DNA from: Conexibacter woesei Iso977N
GTDB taxonomy: Bacteria > Actinomycetota > Thermoleophilia > Solirubrobacterales > Solirubrobacteraceae
NCBI RefSeq assembly: GCF_000424625.1
Contig: NZ_AUKG01000003.1
Coordinates: 1 to 64,000, forward strand
DNA length: 64,000 nt
Direction: 5' to 3'
Shown here: in pieces, positions 43,442 through 51,582 of the stretch
Position numbering within the stretch: position 1 is the first letter of the stretch
How the letters are laid out: every line of letters begins with the position of its first letter
Notes under the pieces: generated by a model
Database searches by the model: none
Told to the model about the DNA's origin: nothing
Seen by the model: only the letters and a program-made list of their open reading frames with translations
Made by a program: the position numbers and the translations under genes

Positions 43442-44488
43442 CTAGTGCGTCTCGGTGACCTTCGACAGCCCGAACGGGCTGTCGGGGTCGATGCCGCGCA
43501 GCAGCGAGACCTCGCGGGCGAGCTGCTGGGCGCGGACGATCGCGGTGATCCCGGCGAGGCCGTCGGGGACGGAGGCGGGGATCCGGAGGTCGGCGTCCGG
43601 ACCGGTGCCGATCGCCAGGACGCGGCCGCCGCGGGCGCGCGCGGCGTCGGCGAACTCGGCGACGTCGGCCGCGGCGGGGCCGCCGGCGCTCAGCGTCAGG
43701 ACCGGCAGCTCGCGGCGCACGACGGCGATCGGGCCGTGCAGGAAGTCGGCGGCCGAAGCGCCCTCCGCGAGGATCCCGGTCATCTCCTTCAACTTCAGCG
43801 CGGCCTCCAGCGCGGCGCCGAGCATCAGCCCGCGCGCGATCGCCACGAGACCCTGAGCATCCCCTACAACTTCGGCGGCGACCCGGGCGGGCGCGTCGTC
43901 GTCGAGGATCTCCATCACCGCGCGGGGGAGGACCCTCCACGCGTCCAGCGCCCACGGCAGCACGGTCTCGTCGTCGTGGACGAGCGCCTCGGCCAGCAGC
44001 GCGAACGCCGCGAACTGCGCGGTCACGGTCTTGGTCGCGGGCACCGCGCGCTCGCTCCCGGCGGCGGTGTCGATCGTCGCGTCGGCAGCGCCGGCCAGCG
44101 GGCTGTCGCGGTCGTTGGTGATCGCGACGGTCGTCGCGCCCGCGGCGCCGAACGACTCCAGGACGCTGACGATCTCCGGCGTCTTGCCGGACTGCGAGAC
44201 GCCGACGGCCAGCCAGCCGTCGAGCCGGTCCCTGACGCCGTAGCGCGTCACCAGCGACGGCGCGGCCAGCGCGACCGGGCGCCTCGTCGCCAGCTCCAGC
44301 ACGTAGCGGCCGAAGACCGCCGCGTTGTCGGACGACCCGCGCGCGACCAGGACGATCCCGACCGGCGCGCCCGGCAGCGCCTCGCGCACGTGCGCGATCA
44401 GCTCGTCGCGACGGCCGGCGAGCGCGAGGAGCACCCGCGGCTGCTCGGCCATCTCGGCGGTCATCAGGGCTCCGGGTGAGTCGGTCAC
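43442..44488 (-). CDS. Double-SIS sugar isomerase/deaminase (GlmS/NagB-II-like)
   Basis: A 348-residue protein with two SIS domains, like the isomerase half of GlmS. GIVLVARGSSDNAAVFGRYVLE and LAVGVSQSGKTPEIVSVLESF are in the first (SQSGxT phosphosugar loop), LMLGAALEAALKLKEMTGILAEG and GPIAVV in the second. There is no glutaminase domain, so it probably deaminates or isomerises glucosamine-6-P or a similar amino-sugar phosphate (NagB-II/AgaS type), the step after NagA. GTG 44488 overlaps the TGA of the GntR gene (GTGA). A 22-bp palindromic stretch (43463-43484) lies within its 3' end. Confidence 0.88.
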   Translation of the reverse strand: MTDSPGALMTAEMAEQPRVLLALAGRRDELIAHVREALPGAPVGIVLVARGSSDNAAVFGRYVLELATRRPVALAAPSLVTRYGVRDRLDGWLAVGVSQSGKTPEIVSVLESFGAAGATTVAITNDRDSPLAGAADATIDTAAGSERAVPATKTVTAQFAAFALLAEALVHDDETVLPWALDAWRVLPRAVMEILDDDAPARVAAEVVGDAQGLVAIARGLMLGAALEAALKLKEMTGILAEGASAADFLHGPIAVVRRELPVLTLSAGGPAAADVAEFADAARARGGRVLAIGTGPDADLRIPASVPDGLAGITAIVRAQQLAREVSLLRGIDPDSPFGLSKVTETH

Positions 44489-45279
44489 GGGCGGCGCTCC
44501 TGGCGCAGTCGGATCTCGTAGCGGTCGCCGCGGAACAGCGACCACGCGTAGGCGACCGGCCGCTCGTCGGCGTCGATCAAGATGGTGTGGAACTTCAGGC
44601 CGGCGCGGCCGGGGGCGACGCGCAGCAGGTTGGCGTCCTCGCCGACGATCTCGACCGCGACAACTTGCTGGTCGGCGACCGGGAACCTCGCGCCGAAGCG
44701 CTCTTCCAAGGTGGTGAACAACGAGCCTTCCAGCGGCTCTTCCTCGGCGAGCGCGCCGAAGCGGTCGGCGGGCAGGAACGCCTCCTCCAGCGCCATCGGC
44801 TCGCCGTCGGCGGTCCGGACGCGGCGCACGCGCACGACCTGCGCGCCCGGCTCCAGGCCGAGCCGCCGGGCGACGAGGTCGTCGGCGGCGACGGTGCCCT
44901 GGCCGAGCACCTGCGAGCCGGGCTTGAGCCCGCGCGCCCGCATGTCCTCGGTGAACGACGACAGCGCCGCGGCCTGCGCGACGCGCGCCTCGGCGACGAA
45001 CGTGCCGCGGCCCTGGACGCGCTCGACCAGGCCCTCGCCGGCCAGGCGCGTGATCTCGGCGCGCACGGTCATCCGCGCGACGTCGTAGCGCTCAGCCAGC
45101 TCGCGCTCGGAGGGGAGGGGATCGCCGGGCTTCAGCGCGTCGATCAAGTCCTCCAGGATGGTCCGGAGCTGCTCGCCCTTCGGCGAGCGACGGGACAGCT
45201 TGCGGGGGAGCTCCGCGCCGGCGGCGGCGCGCCGGCGCGGAGTCTCCTGGGCCTGCTGCTGCCCGTCCCGCGGGCTCAC
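44485..45279 (-). CDS. GntR/HutC-family regulator, probable DasR/NagR-type
   Basis: A 264-residue transcriptional regulator. The N-terminal winged HTH (LPSERELAERYDVARMTVRAEI, core about 55-75; LVERVQGRGTFVAE) is followed by a UTRA ligand-binding domain (about 105-255: PGAQVVRVRRVRTADGEPMALEEAFLP, PVADQQVVAVEIV, AYAWSLFRGDRYEI). HutC-type regulators of this sort bind amino-sugar phosphates and release TGGTCTAGACCA operators. The two best operators in the window lie in front of nagA and of this operon, so autoregulation and control of nagA are likely. GTG 45279 overlaps the stop of the lipoprotein gene. Confidence 0.9.
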   Translation of the reverse strand: MSPRDGQQQAQETPRRRAAAGAELPRKLSRRSPKGEQLRTILEDLIDALKPGDPLPSERELAERYDVARMTVRAEITRLAGEGLVERVQGRGTFVAEARVAQAAALSSFTEDMRARGLKPGSQVLGQGTVAADDLVARRLGLEPGAQVVRVRRVRTADGEPMALEEAFLPADRFGALAEEEPLEGSLFTTLEERFGARFPVADQQVVAVEIVGEDANLLRVAPGRAGLKFHTILIDADERPVAYAWSLFRGDRYEIRLRQERRP

Positions 45280-46424
45280 GAGATGCCGGCCGCCTGGCAC
45301 GCCTTCGCGTACGAGCCCGTGCAGATGTCGGCGGGCTTGAGGAAGCCGTCGGCGATCACGGTGGACTTGATGTTGTCCTTGGTGATCGACAGCGTCGGGA
45401 CCAGCGCCGACGGGACCTGGCCCGCGCCGTTGTCGGTCTTCTCCGGGGTCAGCGACGCCGGGACCGGCTTGCCCTGGACGAGGTCGACGGCGATCTCGGC
45501 GGAGGTGCCGGCGATCTTCTTCAGCGGCTGGTAGACGGTCATCAGCTGCGTGCCGGCGAGGATGCGCTGGATGCCGTCGACCTGCGCGTCCTGGCCCGTC
45601 ATGAAGAACCTGCTCGAGCTCAGGCCCGCGGACCTCAGGGCGGAGTAGACGCCGGCGGCCATGCCGTCGTTGGCGACGTAGATGCCGTCGAAGCCGGTCT
45701 TGCCAAGCGAGGTGATGGTCTGGTCCATCTCCTGCTGGGCCTTGTCGGCGGCCCAGTCGGGCGTGTCGTAGGACTTGACGATCTTGGCGCCGGCCCTGTT
45801 GTACACCGACAACGCGCCCTTCTTGTAGGGGGCGGAGTTCGAGTCGGTGGGGGAGCCGTTGATCATCACGATGCGCGGGTTCGCCTTGCCGGCGGCCTTC
45901 AACGCGGCGAGCTGCACCTGGGCCTGCTGCTGGCCCACCTTGTAGGGGTCGATCGACACGTAGTAGTCCAGCGGCGCCTTGGCGACGAGACGACCGTAGC
46001 TGACGACGGGGACCCTCTGCTGCTTGGCCTGGTTGACGATCCCGGCCGCGGAGGCGACGTCCACGGCGTCGATGACGAGGACCTTGGCGCCCTGGGTGAG
46101 CGCGGCTTCGGCCTGCTGCTGCTGCTTGGCGGCGTCCTGGGTCGCGTTCTCGTAGACGACCTCGCAGGACGGGCACAGCTCCTTCACCTTGTTGATGAAG
46201 AACGGCTTGTCCTGGTTCTCGTAGCGAGCGGTCTGGTTCTCGGGCAGCAGGAAGGCGATCTTGCCGCCCTTGCCGCTGCTCGCTGAACCGGACGCGGCCG
46301 TGCTGCTGCCGTTGGACGACGTGTTGCTGTTGTCGTCACTGGACCCGCAACCGGCGCCGACCGCGGCGAACGCGGTCACCAGCAGGACACCGGCGGTGGC
46401 CCGTGGGTTGAACTTCGGGAACAT
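45276..46424 (-). CDS. Sugar ABC transporter substrate-binding lipoprotein
   Basis: A 382-residue type I periplasmic-binding-protein-like lipoprotein. Lipobox VGAGC with Cys26, then a Ser/Asn/Gly linker, then a two-lobed domain of the XylF/RbsB class: GGKIAFLLPENQTARYEN, VLVIDAVDVASAAGIV, PRIVMINGSPTDSNSAPY, GFDGIYVANDGMAAGVYSAL, FFMTGQDAQVDGIQRILAG and QLMTVYQPLKKIA. It captures a sugar outside the cell for an ABC importer. No permease or ATPase gene is adjacent. GAGGAGGAG precedes ATG 46424. Promoter and operators are described separately. It is the first gene of an operon with GntR and SIS genes. Confidence 0.92.
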   Translation of the reverse strand: MFPKFNPRATAGVLLVTAFAAVGAGCGSSDDNSNTSSNGSSTAASGSASSGKGGKIAFLLPENQTARYENQDKPFFINKVKELCPSCEVVYENATQDAAKQQQQAEAALTQGAKVLVIDAVDVASAAGIVNQAKQQRVPVVSYGRLVAKAPLDYYVSIDPYKVGQQQAQVQLAALKAAGKANPRIVMINGSPTDSNSAPYKKGALSVYNRAGAKIVKSYDTPDWAADKAQQEMDQTITSLGKTGFDGIYVANDGMAAGVYSALRSAGLSSSRFFMTGQDAQVDGIQRILAGTQLMTVYQPLKKIAGTSAEIAVDLVQGKPVPASLTPEKTDNGAGQVPSALVPTLSITKDNIKSTVIADGFLKPADICTGSYAKACQAAGIS

Positions 46425-46457
46425 CTACTCCTCCTCGGCAAGGGTACGTGCCGGGCG

Positions 46458-46507
46458 AGCGTAGCACTGGTGGTCTAGACCAGCAAGGGGAAGTGGACTA
46501 CACCAGT
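46458..46507 (-). promoter_or_regulatory. Promoter with two DasR-type operators
   Basis: On the minus strand TTGCTG (46486-46481), a 17-bp spacer and TACGCT (46463-46458) form a promoter. The spacer contains the operator core TGGTCTAGACCA (46471-46482). A second, degenerate copy, AGTGGACTACACCAGT (46492-46507), matches the dre consensus at 13 of 16 positions and lies just upstream of the -35. The two sites are about two helical turns apart, compatible with cooperative binding. Confidence 0.8.
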
Positions 46508-46544
46508 TGGGGGCGCGTCTCCGCCGCTGACCGGCCACGCGTCG

Positions 46545-47078
46545 TCAAGGCGTTCCGACCGAGCCGTCGGGCGTGGCCTGGTTCGGGATCGTGACGCCCG
46601 AGTCGGGCTGGGCCGAGTCGGTCTGCGGGGTCGTCGTCGCGGCCGAGCCGGAGCCGTCGTCGCTCGGCACCGCGGGCGTCGTGCCGGTGTCGGTCGGCGG
46701 CGTGGTGTCGTCCGGGACCGTCGGCGTGTCGTCGCCGGGGACGGTCGGCGTGGTCGCGCTTCCGCCCCCGCCCGACGACGACGGCCTGCGGGTCGAGGCG
46801 GCGCGGTGGGCGGGCGTCGCCGCTCCCGAGGACGAGGCGGTCGAGGTCGTCGAGGACGTCGTCGCTCCACCGCCCTGCGCGTGGTGGCCGTGCGGCGAGA
46901 AGTGGTGGCCGCGCAGCTTCACGTTGGGCGCGGGCTCGCGCGCCGCGGTGGTCACCGCGGCGGGGGAGGGGGCGGAGGCGGCGTCCGGCTGGGGCGCGTT
47001 CCTGCCGGACCTCACGAGCAGGACGACCGCCAGGGTGACCACCGCACCGGTCACGAAACAGAGCAGATTGCGACGCAT
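46545..47078 (-). CDS. Membrane-anchored Ser/Thr/Pro-rich extracellular protein
   Basis: A 177-residue protein with a short basic start (MRRN), one membrane helix (LLCFVTGAVVTLAVVLLV, about 5-22) and a disordered outer part rich in Ser, Thr, Pro, Gly and Asp, with repeated DDTPT/TTPP segments and a His cluster (GHHFSPHGHHAQGG). No enzymatic domain. It could be a wall-spanning spacer or metal-binding stalk. It lies between the amino-sugar operon and an aldehyde dehydrogenase, divergent from the latter. Confidence 0.75.
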   Translation of the reverse strand: MRRNLLCFVTGAVVTLAVVLLVRSGRNAPQPDAASAPSPAAVTTAAREPAPNVKLRGHHFSPHGHHAQGGGATTSSTTSTASSSGAATPAHRAASTRRPSSSGGGGSATTPTVPGDDTPTVPDDTTPPTDTGTTPAVPSDDGSGSAATTTPQTDSAQPDSGVTIPNQATPDGSVGTP

Positions 47079-47185
47079 CACGACGTTCTTCGCAACGATT
47101 GTGACGCCACAAAGGTGACGCGGTCGTCATCGCGGACATCAGCCGGTATGTTTGACACCCCGTCGAGCGATCAGGAGAGGGACGG

Positions 47186-48721
47186 ATGGCAGCCACGGAA
47201 CAGCCGGTGCAGGAGACCGCTTCCGGCAAGCAGGAGTTCGCGGTCGAGAACCCGGCCACGGGCGAGGTCATCGCCCACTGCCCGGACCTGGGCGCGGCCG
47301 ACATCGCCGCCATGGCCAGGCGCGGCCGCGAGGTGCAGCCCGCGTGGGACGCGCTCGGCTTCGAGGGCCGCGGCCGCATCCTGCGCCGCATGCAGAAGTG
47401 GGTGATCGACCACCAGGACGAGATCATCGCGGTCATCCGGTCGGAGACCGGCAAGACCTACGAGGACGCGCTCATCGCGGAGATCTCCTACGGCGCCGCC
47501 GCCTTCGGGTTCTGGGCCGTCAACGCGCCCAAGTACCTGGCCGACGAGAAGGTCAAGTCCTCGGCCGTCCTGGTCAAGGGCAAGAAGCTGATGCTGCGCC
47601 ACAAGCCGCTGGGCCTGATCGGCGTCATCGGCCCGTGGAACTACCCGCTGACGAACTCGTTCGGCGACTGCATCCCGGCGCTGGCCGCCGGCAACAGCGT
47701 GATCCTCAAGCCGTCGGAGATCACGCCGCTGACGTCGCTGAAGCTCGCCGAGGGCCTGCGCGAGTGCGGGATCCCGGAGGGCGTCTTCCAGGTCGCCACC
47801 GGCCTCGGCGCCACGGGCGCCGCGCTGGTCGACCAGGTCGACATGATCATGTTCACCGGCTCCACCGCGACCGGCAAGAAGGTCATGCAGAAGGCGGCCG
47901 AGACGCTGACGCCGGTCTCGCTCGAGCTCGGCGGCAAGGACCCCATGATCGTCCTGGCCGACGCCGACGTCGACCGCGCCGCGAACACCGCGCTGTACTA
48001 CGGGATGTTCAACGGTGGGCAGACCTGCATCTCGGTCGAGCGCGTCTACGTCGAAGCGCCGGTCTACGACGAGTTCGTCGCCAAGGTCACCGACAGGGCG
48101 CGCGCGCTGCGCCAGGGCGACGGGCCGTCGGGCTCGGTCGACGTCGGGTCGATGACGTTCCCGCCGCAGGTCGACATCGTCGAGCGCCACGTCGAGGACG
48201 CCAAGGCCAAGGGCGCCAAGGTCCTGGTCGGCGGCGCTCGCGGCGAGCACGACGGCGGCTACTGGTACGAGCCGACGGTCCTCGTGGACGTCGACCACAC
48301 CATGTCGGCGATGATGGAGGAGACGTTCGGGCCGACGCTCCCGATCATGAAGGTCCGCGACGAGGAGGAGGCCATCAAGATGGCCAACGACTCGCCCTAC
48401 GGCCTCGGCGCCTCCGTGTTCGGCAGGGACACCAGGCACGCCGAGGCGGTCGCCCGCCGCGTCGAGGCCGGCGCGGTCTGCGTCAACGACGCGCTGATCA
48501 ACTACTCGGCGCTGGAGCTGCCGATGGGCGGCGTCAAGGCCTCCGGGATCGGCTCGCGCCACGGCGCCGGCGGCATCCGCAAGTTCACGCAGCAGCAGGC
48601 CCTCCTGGTGACGCGCTTCGCCACCAAGAAGGACCCGCACATGTACCCCTACAGCGCGAAGATGACAGCCCGCCTGGGCAAGTTCTTCGGCTTCCTGTAC
48701 GGGCGCGGCAAGCGCGACTAG
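47186..48721 (+). CDS. Aldehyde dehydrogenase family protein
   Basis: A 511-residue NAD(P)+-dependent aldehyde dehydrogenase. IGPWNYPLTNSFGD gives the oxyanion Asn, ILKPSEITPL the cofactor Lys, FTGSTATGKKVM the G-x-x-x-G loop, SLELGGKDPMIV the general-base Glu (about 247) and NGGQTCISVERVY the nucleophile Cys (about 280). Overall it resembles the long-chain/succinate-semialdehyde-type group; the substrate is not determined. GGAGAGGG precedes ATG 47186. Its TAG overlaps the stop of the convergent sigma factor gene (CTAG). Confidence 0.95.
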   Translation: MAATEQPVQETASGKQEFAVENPATGEVIAHCPDLGAADIAAMARRGREVQPAWDALGFEGRGRILRRMQKWVIDHQDEIIAVIRSETGKTYEDALIAEISYGAAAFGFWAVNAPKYLADEKVKSSAVLVKGKKLMLRHKPLGLIGVIGPWNYPLTNSFGDCIPALAAGNSVILKPSEITPLTSLKLAEGLRECGIPEGVFQVATGLGATGAALVDQVDMIMFTGSTATGKKVMQKAAETLTPVSLELGGKDPMIVLADADVDRAANTALYYGMFNGGQTCISVERVYVEAPVYDEFVAKVTDRARALRQGDGPSGSVDVGSMTFPPQVDIVERHVEDAKAKGAKVLVGGARGEHDGGYWYEPTVLVDVDHTMSAMMEETFGPTLPIMKVRDEEEAIKMANDSPYGLGASVFGRDTRHAEAVARRVEAGAVCVNDALINYSALELPMGGVKASGIGSRHGAGGIRKFTQQQALLVTRFATKKDPHMYPYSAKMTARLGKFFGFLYGRGKRD

Positions 48722-49944
48722 CGCGCGGCACGGCGGGTCAGCAGCTCCCGCTCACGTTCGTTGCGGGTGAGGTGCGCGGCGGCCAGGAAGGCGTCGCGTG
48801 CCTCCTCGTTCCGGCCGGCCTTCGACAGGAGGTCGCCGCGGACGGAGTGGGCGAGGTGGAAGTCGGGTGGTGCGCCCGCCGCCTCCAGCACCGCCAGGCC
48901 GGCCTCCGGCCCGAAGGCGAAGCCGACCGCGACCGCGCGGTTGACCTCCAGGACCGGCGACGGCGCGATCGTGCCGAGCGCCTCGTAGAGCGCGGCGATC
49001 TTCACCCAGTCGGTGTCGTCGGCCCGCGCCGCGCGCGCGTGGCAGGCCGCGATCGCCGCCTGCAGCGTGTACGGCCCGGCCGGCCCGGGCAGCGCCAGCG
49101 CACGATCGAGCGACGCCAGCCCGTTGTGCATCAACAAGCGGTTCCACCTCGTGCGGTCCTGGTCGAGCAGCAGGATCGGCGCACCGCCCGGGCCGACCCG
49201 CGCCCCGATCCGCGACGCCTGGATCGACAACAGCGACAACAACCCGTGCGCTTCGACCTCACGCGGCGCCAGCGCGACGAGCGTGCGCGCCAGCCGCAGC
49301 GCGTCGAAGCACAGGTCGGGCCGCAGCCAGTCGTCGCCCGCGGTCGCCGCGTAGCCCTCGTTGAAGATCAGGTACACCACCTCGAGCACCGACCGCATCC
49401 GCGCCGGCAGCTCGTCGCCGTCCGGTACGGCGAAGCCCACGCCGGCGTCCGCCAGCACCCGCTTGGCCCGCACGATCCGCTGCTGGATCGCGGCCGTGCT
49501 GGTGAGGTACGCCCGCGCGATCTCGTCGGTCGTCAGCCCGCCCAGCGCGCGCAGCGTCAGCGCCACCCGCGCGTCCACCCCCAGCGCCGGATGGCAGCAG
49601 GTGAACATCAGCGCGAGCAGGTCGTCGTCGCCCGCTCGCTCGCCGGCCGGAAGCGGCCGGGCGGCGGCGAGCTCGGCGCCGATGGCCTCCAGCCGCGCCG
49701 CGCGCCGGAACCCGTCGATCGCGCGGCGCTTCGCGGTCGCCATCAGCCACGCGCCGGGGTTGTCCGGCACCCCGTCACGCGGCCACGTCTCCAGCGCCGC
49801 GACCAGCGCGTCCTGGGCGAGGTCCTCGGCGCGGCCGACGTCGCGCGTCATCCGGGCGAGCCCCGCGACCAACCGCGGTGACTCGATCCGCCAGACCGCG
49901 TCGACCGTGCGCCGCGCCGAGTCCCCCGAGCCCAAGACGACCAA
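48718..49944 (-). CDS. ECF sigma factor with C-terminal TPR-like extension (ECF42-like)
   Basis: A 408-residue RNA polymerase sigma factor. Sigma region 2 (MTRDVGRAEDLAQDALVAALETW, WLMATAKRRAIDGFRR) and region 4 (LRALGGLTTDEIARAYLTS, AAIQQRIVRAKRVL) are followed by about 220 residues (VYLIFNEGYAATAGDDWLRPDL to ERELLTRRAAR) of the DUF6596/TPR-like extension typical of the ECF42 group. ECF42 genes are known to sit beside DGPF/YCII genes, as here (gap 3 bp). The extension, not an anti-sigma factor, is thought to control activity in that group. TTG 49944 is the likely start. Confidence 0.92.
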   Translation of the reverse strand: MVVLGSGDSARRTVDAVWRIESPRLVAGLARMTRDVGRAEDLAQDALVAALETWPRDGVPDNPGAWLMATAKRRAIDGFRRAARLEAIGAELAAARPLPAGERAGDDDLLALMFTCCHPALGVDARVALTLRALGGLTTDEIARAYLTSTAAIQQRIVRAKRVLADAGVGFAVPDGDELPARMRSVLEVVYLIFNEGYAATAGDDWLRPDLCFDALRLARTLVALAPREVEAHGLLSLLSIQASRIGARVGPGGAPILLLDQDRTRWNRLLMHNGLASLDRALALPGPAGPYTLQAAIAACHARAARADDTDWVKIAALYEALGTIAPSPVLEVNRAVAVGFAFGPEAGLAVLEAAGAPPDFHLAHSVRGDLLSKAGRNEEARDAFLAAAHLTRNERERELLTRRAAR

Positions 49945-49947
49945 GAC

Positions 49948-50361
49948 CTACAACGTGCTCGCCGGCTGCTCCGGCGGGTTCTGGTCCTCGAACATGGCCT
50001 GGACCTCCTCCGGGAAGTCCGACATCTCGAAGATCTGGCGCAGCTCGACCGCGACCTCGCCGGCGTTGACCGGCACGCGCGAGGCCCACTCGATCGCCTC
50101 CTCGCGCGTCTTGGTCTGGATGATCCAGTAGCCGCCGATGATCTCCTTGGCCTCCGTGTACGGCCCGTCGACGACCGTCGGGCCGCCGCTGCCGAACTCG
50201 ATCCGCGCGCCCGCCGACTCCGGCTGCAGCCCGTCGAGCGCCAGCAGCGCGCCGGCCTTCTCCAGCTCGTCGTTGTAGCGGCCCATCCGCTCGAAGTCCT
50301 CCGGCCTCTGCTCGGCGTCGTAGAGGTCCGGCTGGATCTTGATGAACATCATGAAACGCAT
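49948..50361 (-). CDS. YCII-related (DGPF-type) protein
   Basis: A 137-residue protein of the YCII/DGPF superfamily, a dimeric alpha/beta-barrel-like fold. MRFMMFIKIQPDLY is the family start, VDGPYTEAKEIIGGYWIIQTKTREEAIEWA the core with DGPY in place of DGPF. The biochemical role is unknown; a signal or target role for ECF42 sigma factors has been proposed from genome context. It is first in a two-gene operon with the sigma factor. Confidence 0.9.
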   Translation of the reverse strand: MRFMMFIKIQPDLYDAEQRPEDFERMGRYNDELEKAGALLALDGLQPESAGARIEFGSGGPTVVDGPYTEAKEIIGGYWIIQTKTREEAIEWASRVPVNAGEVAVELRQIFEMSDFPEEVQAMFEDQNPPEQPASTL

Positions 50362-50460
50362 GGCGGTGAGTCTCCCTGGTGGTTGGTGGTGCGTTCAACC
50401 AGGGCGACGAACGGCGCACACGCGGGATCGACAACGCGCGCCGAGCTGGCGCGTAGGCGC

Positions 50461-50826
50461 TCAGCCGAGCTCGTCGACCAGCCGCAGCAGGTCGAGCGGC
50501 GAGAACGGCTTGGTGAGGAACAGGTCGGCGCCGGCCGACCGGGCGCGCGTCTCGTTCTCCTGCGCGCCCGCGGCGGTCAGCATCACGATCGTCGCCTTCG
50601 CCGCGCCGTTGTCGAGGTCGCGGATCCGCCTGCATGCCTCGATGCCGTCCATGCGCGGCATGTCGATGTCCAAGAACACCAACTCGGGGTGGACCTCGGT
50701 CGCGCGCTCGACCGCCTCGATCCCGTTGGCGGCCTCGTGCAGCCTGAAGCCCGCGACGTCCTCCAGCGTGGTCGAGACGAGCTTGCGGATGAACGGGTCG
50801 TCGTCGACGATCAGGACGCTACGCAT
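50461..50826 (-). CDS. Single-domain response regulator (receiver)
   Basis: A 121-residue stand-alone receiver. VLIVDDDPFIRKLV holds the acidic pair, LVFLDIDMPRMDG the phospho-acceptor (Asp53), MLTAAGA the Thr, and LFLTKPFSPLDLL the Lys. There is no output domain, so it passes a phosphate or binds a partner. Its start overlaps the end of the HD-GYP gene by 8 bp and it is the last gene of the kinase-HD-GYP-receiver operon. Confidence 0.93.
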   Translation of the reverse strand: MRSVLIVDDDPFIRKLVSTTLEDVAGFRLHEAANGIEAVERATEVHPELVFLDIDMPRMDGIEACRRIRDLDNGAAKATIVMLTAAGAQENETRARSAGADLFLTKPFSPLDLLRLVDELG

Positions 50827-51568
50827 CGCCGACCTCGACCTGGATCTCCTCCAGGCGGGTGGCCGGGATCTCCAGGAACGCGTCGACCACCTCGGGGTCG
50901 AAGTGGGTGCCGGAGCTGTCCTCGATCATGGCTCGCGCGTCCACCACCGTGCTCGGTGCCCGGTACGGGCGCACCGTAGTCAGCGCATCGAGGACATCGG
51001 CGACCGCGAACACCCGCGCGGAGAGCGGGATCACCTCGCCGGCCAGCCCATCCGGGTAGCCCGCGCCGTCCCAGCGCTCGTGGTGGTGGCGCACGACGAG
51101 CTTGGCCTCGCCGAGGAAGTCGATCTCGCGCAGGATCTCCCAGCCGACGAGCGGATGGCGCTCCATCAGCGAGCGCTCCTCGGGCGTCAGCGGCTCCGGC
51201 TTCCACAGGATCGAGTCCGGAACGGCGACCTTGCCGACGTCGTGCAGCAGGAAGCCGAACTCGACCTCGGGGTCGTCGGCGAACGGCGCGTCGAGCACGC
51301 GCGCGATCTCCATGCCGTACGCGGCCACACGCTCGGCGTGCTTGCCCGTGTAGGCGTCGCGCGCCTCGACGGCGTTGCAGAGCGCGCGCACGGTCGCCAT
51401 GTAGGAGCGGCGCAGCTCGTGGCGGCGCTCGCGCTCGCGCTTGAACGTCTCGCGCAGATCGGCGGCATAGCGCTCGAGCTGCTGCTCCTTCTGCGCGGCG
51501 CCGCGCTCGACATCGGCCAGGCGTTCCTGCAGCGCGGCCGTGTCGATATCAGTCCCCTTGCCAGACAT
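50819..51568 (-). CDS. HD-GYP domain phosphodiesterase
   Basis: A 249-residue HD-GYP protein with an N-terminal coiled coil (ALQERLADVERGAAQKEQQL, continuing to about 50) instead of a receiver. Motifs: GKHAERVAAYG, FLLHDVGKVAVPDSIL (HD), MERHPLVGWEIL, VVRHHHERWDGAGYPDGL (HHExxDGxGYP form) and FAVADVLDALTTVRPYR. HD-GYP proteins hydrolyse cyclic-di-GMP. Start at ATG 51568, 15 bp after the hybrid kinase gene. The missing sensor suggests control by the neighbouring receiver or kinase. Confidence 0.93.
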   Translation of the reverse strand: MSGKGTDIDTAALQERLADVERGAAQKEQQLERYAADLRETFKRERERRHELRRSYMATVRALCNAVEARDAYTGKHAERVAAYGMEIARVLDAPFADDPEVEFGFLLHDVGKVAVPDSILWKPEPLTPEERSLMERHPLVGWEILREIDFLGEAKLVVRHHHERWDGAGYPDGLAGEVIPLSARVFAVADVLDALTTVRPYRAPSTVVDARAMIEDSSGTHFDPEVVDAFLEIPATRLEEIQVEVGDA

Positions 51569-51582
51569 CGTCGCCGCCGACC

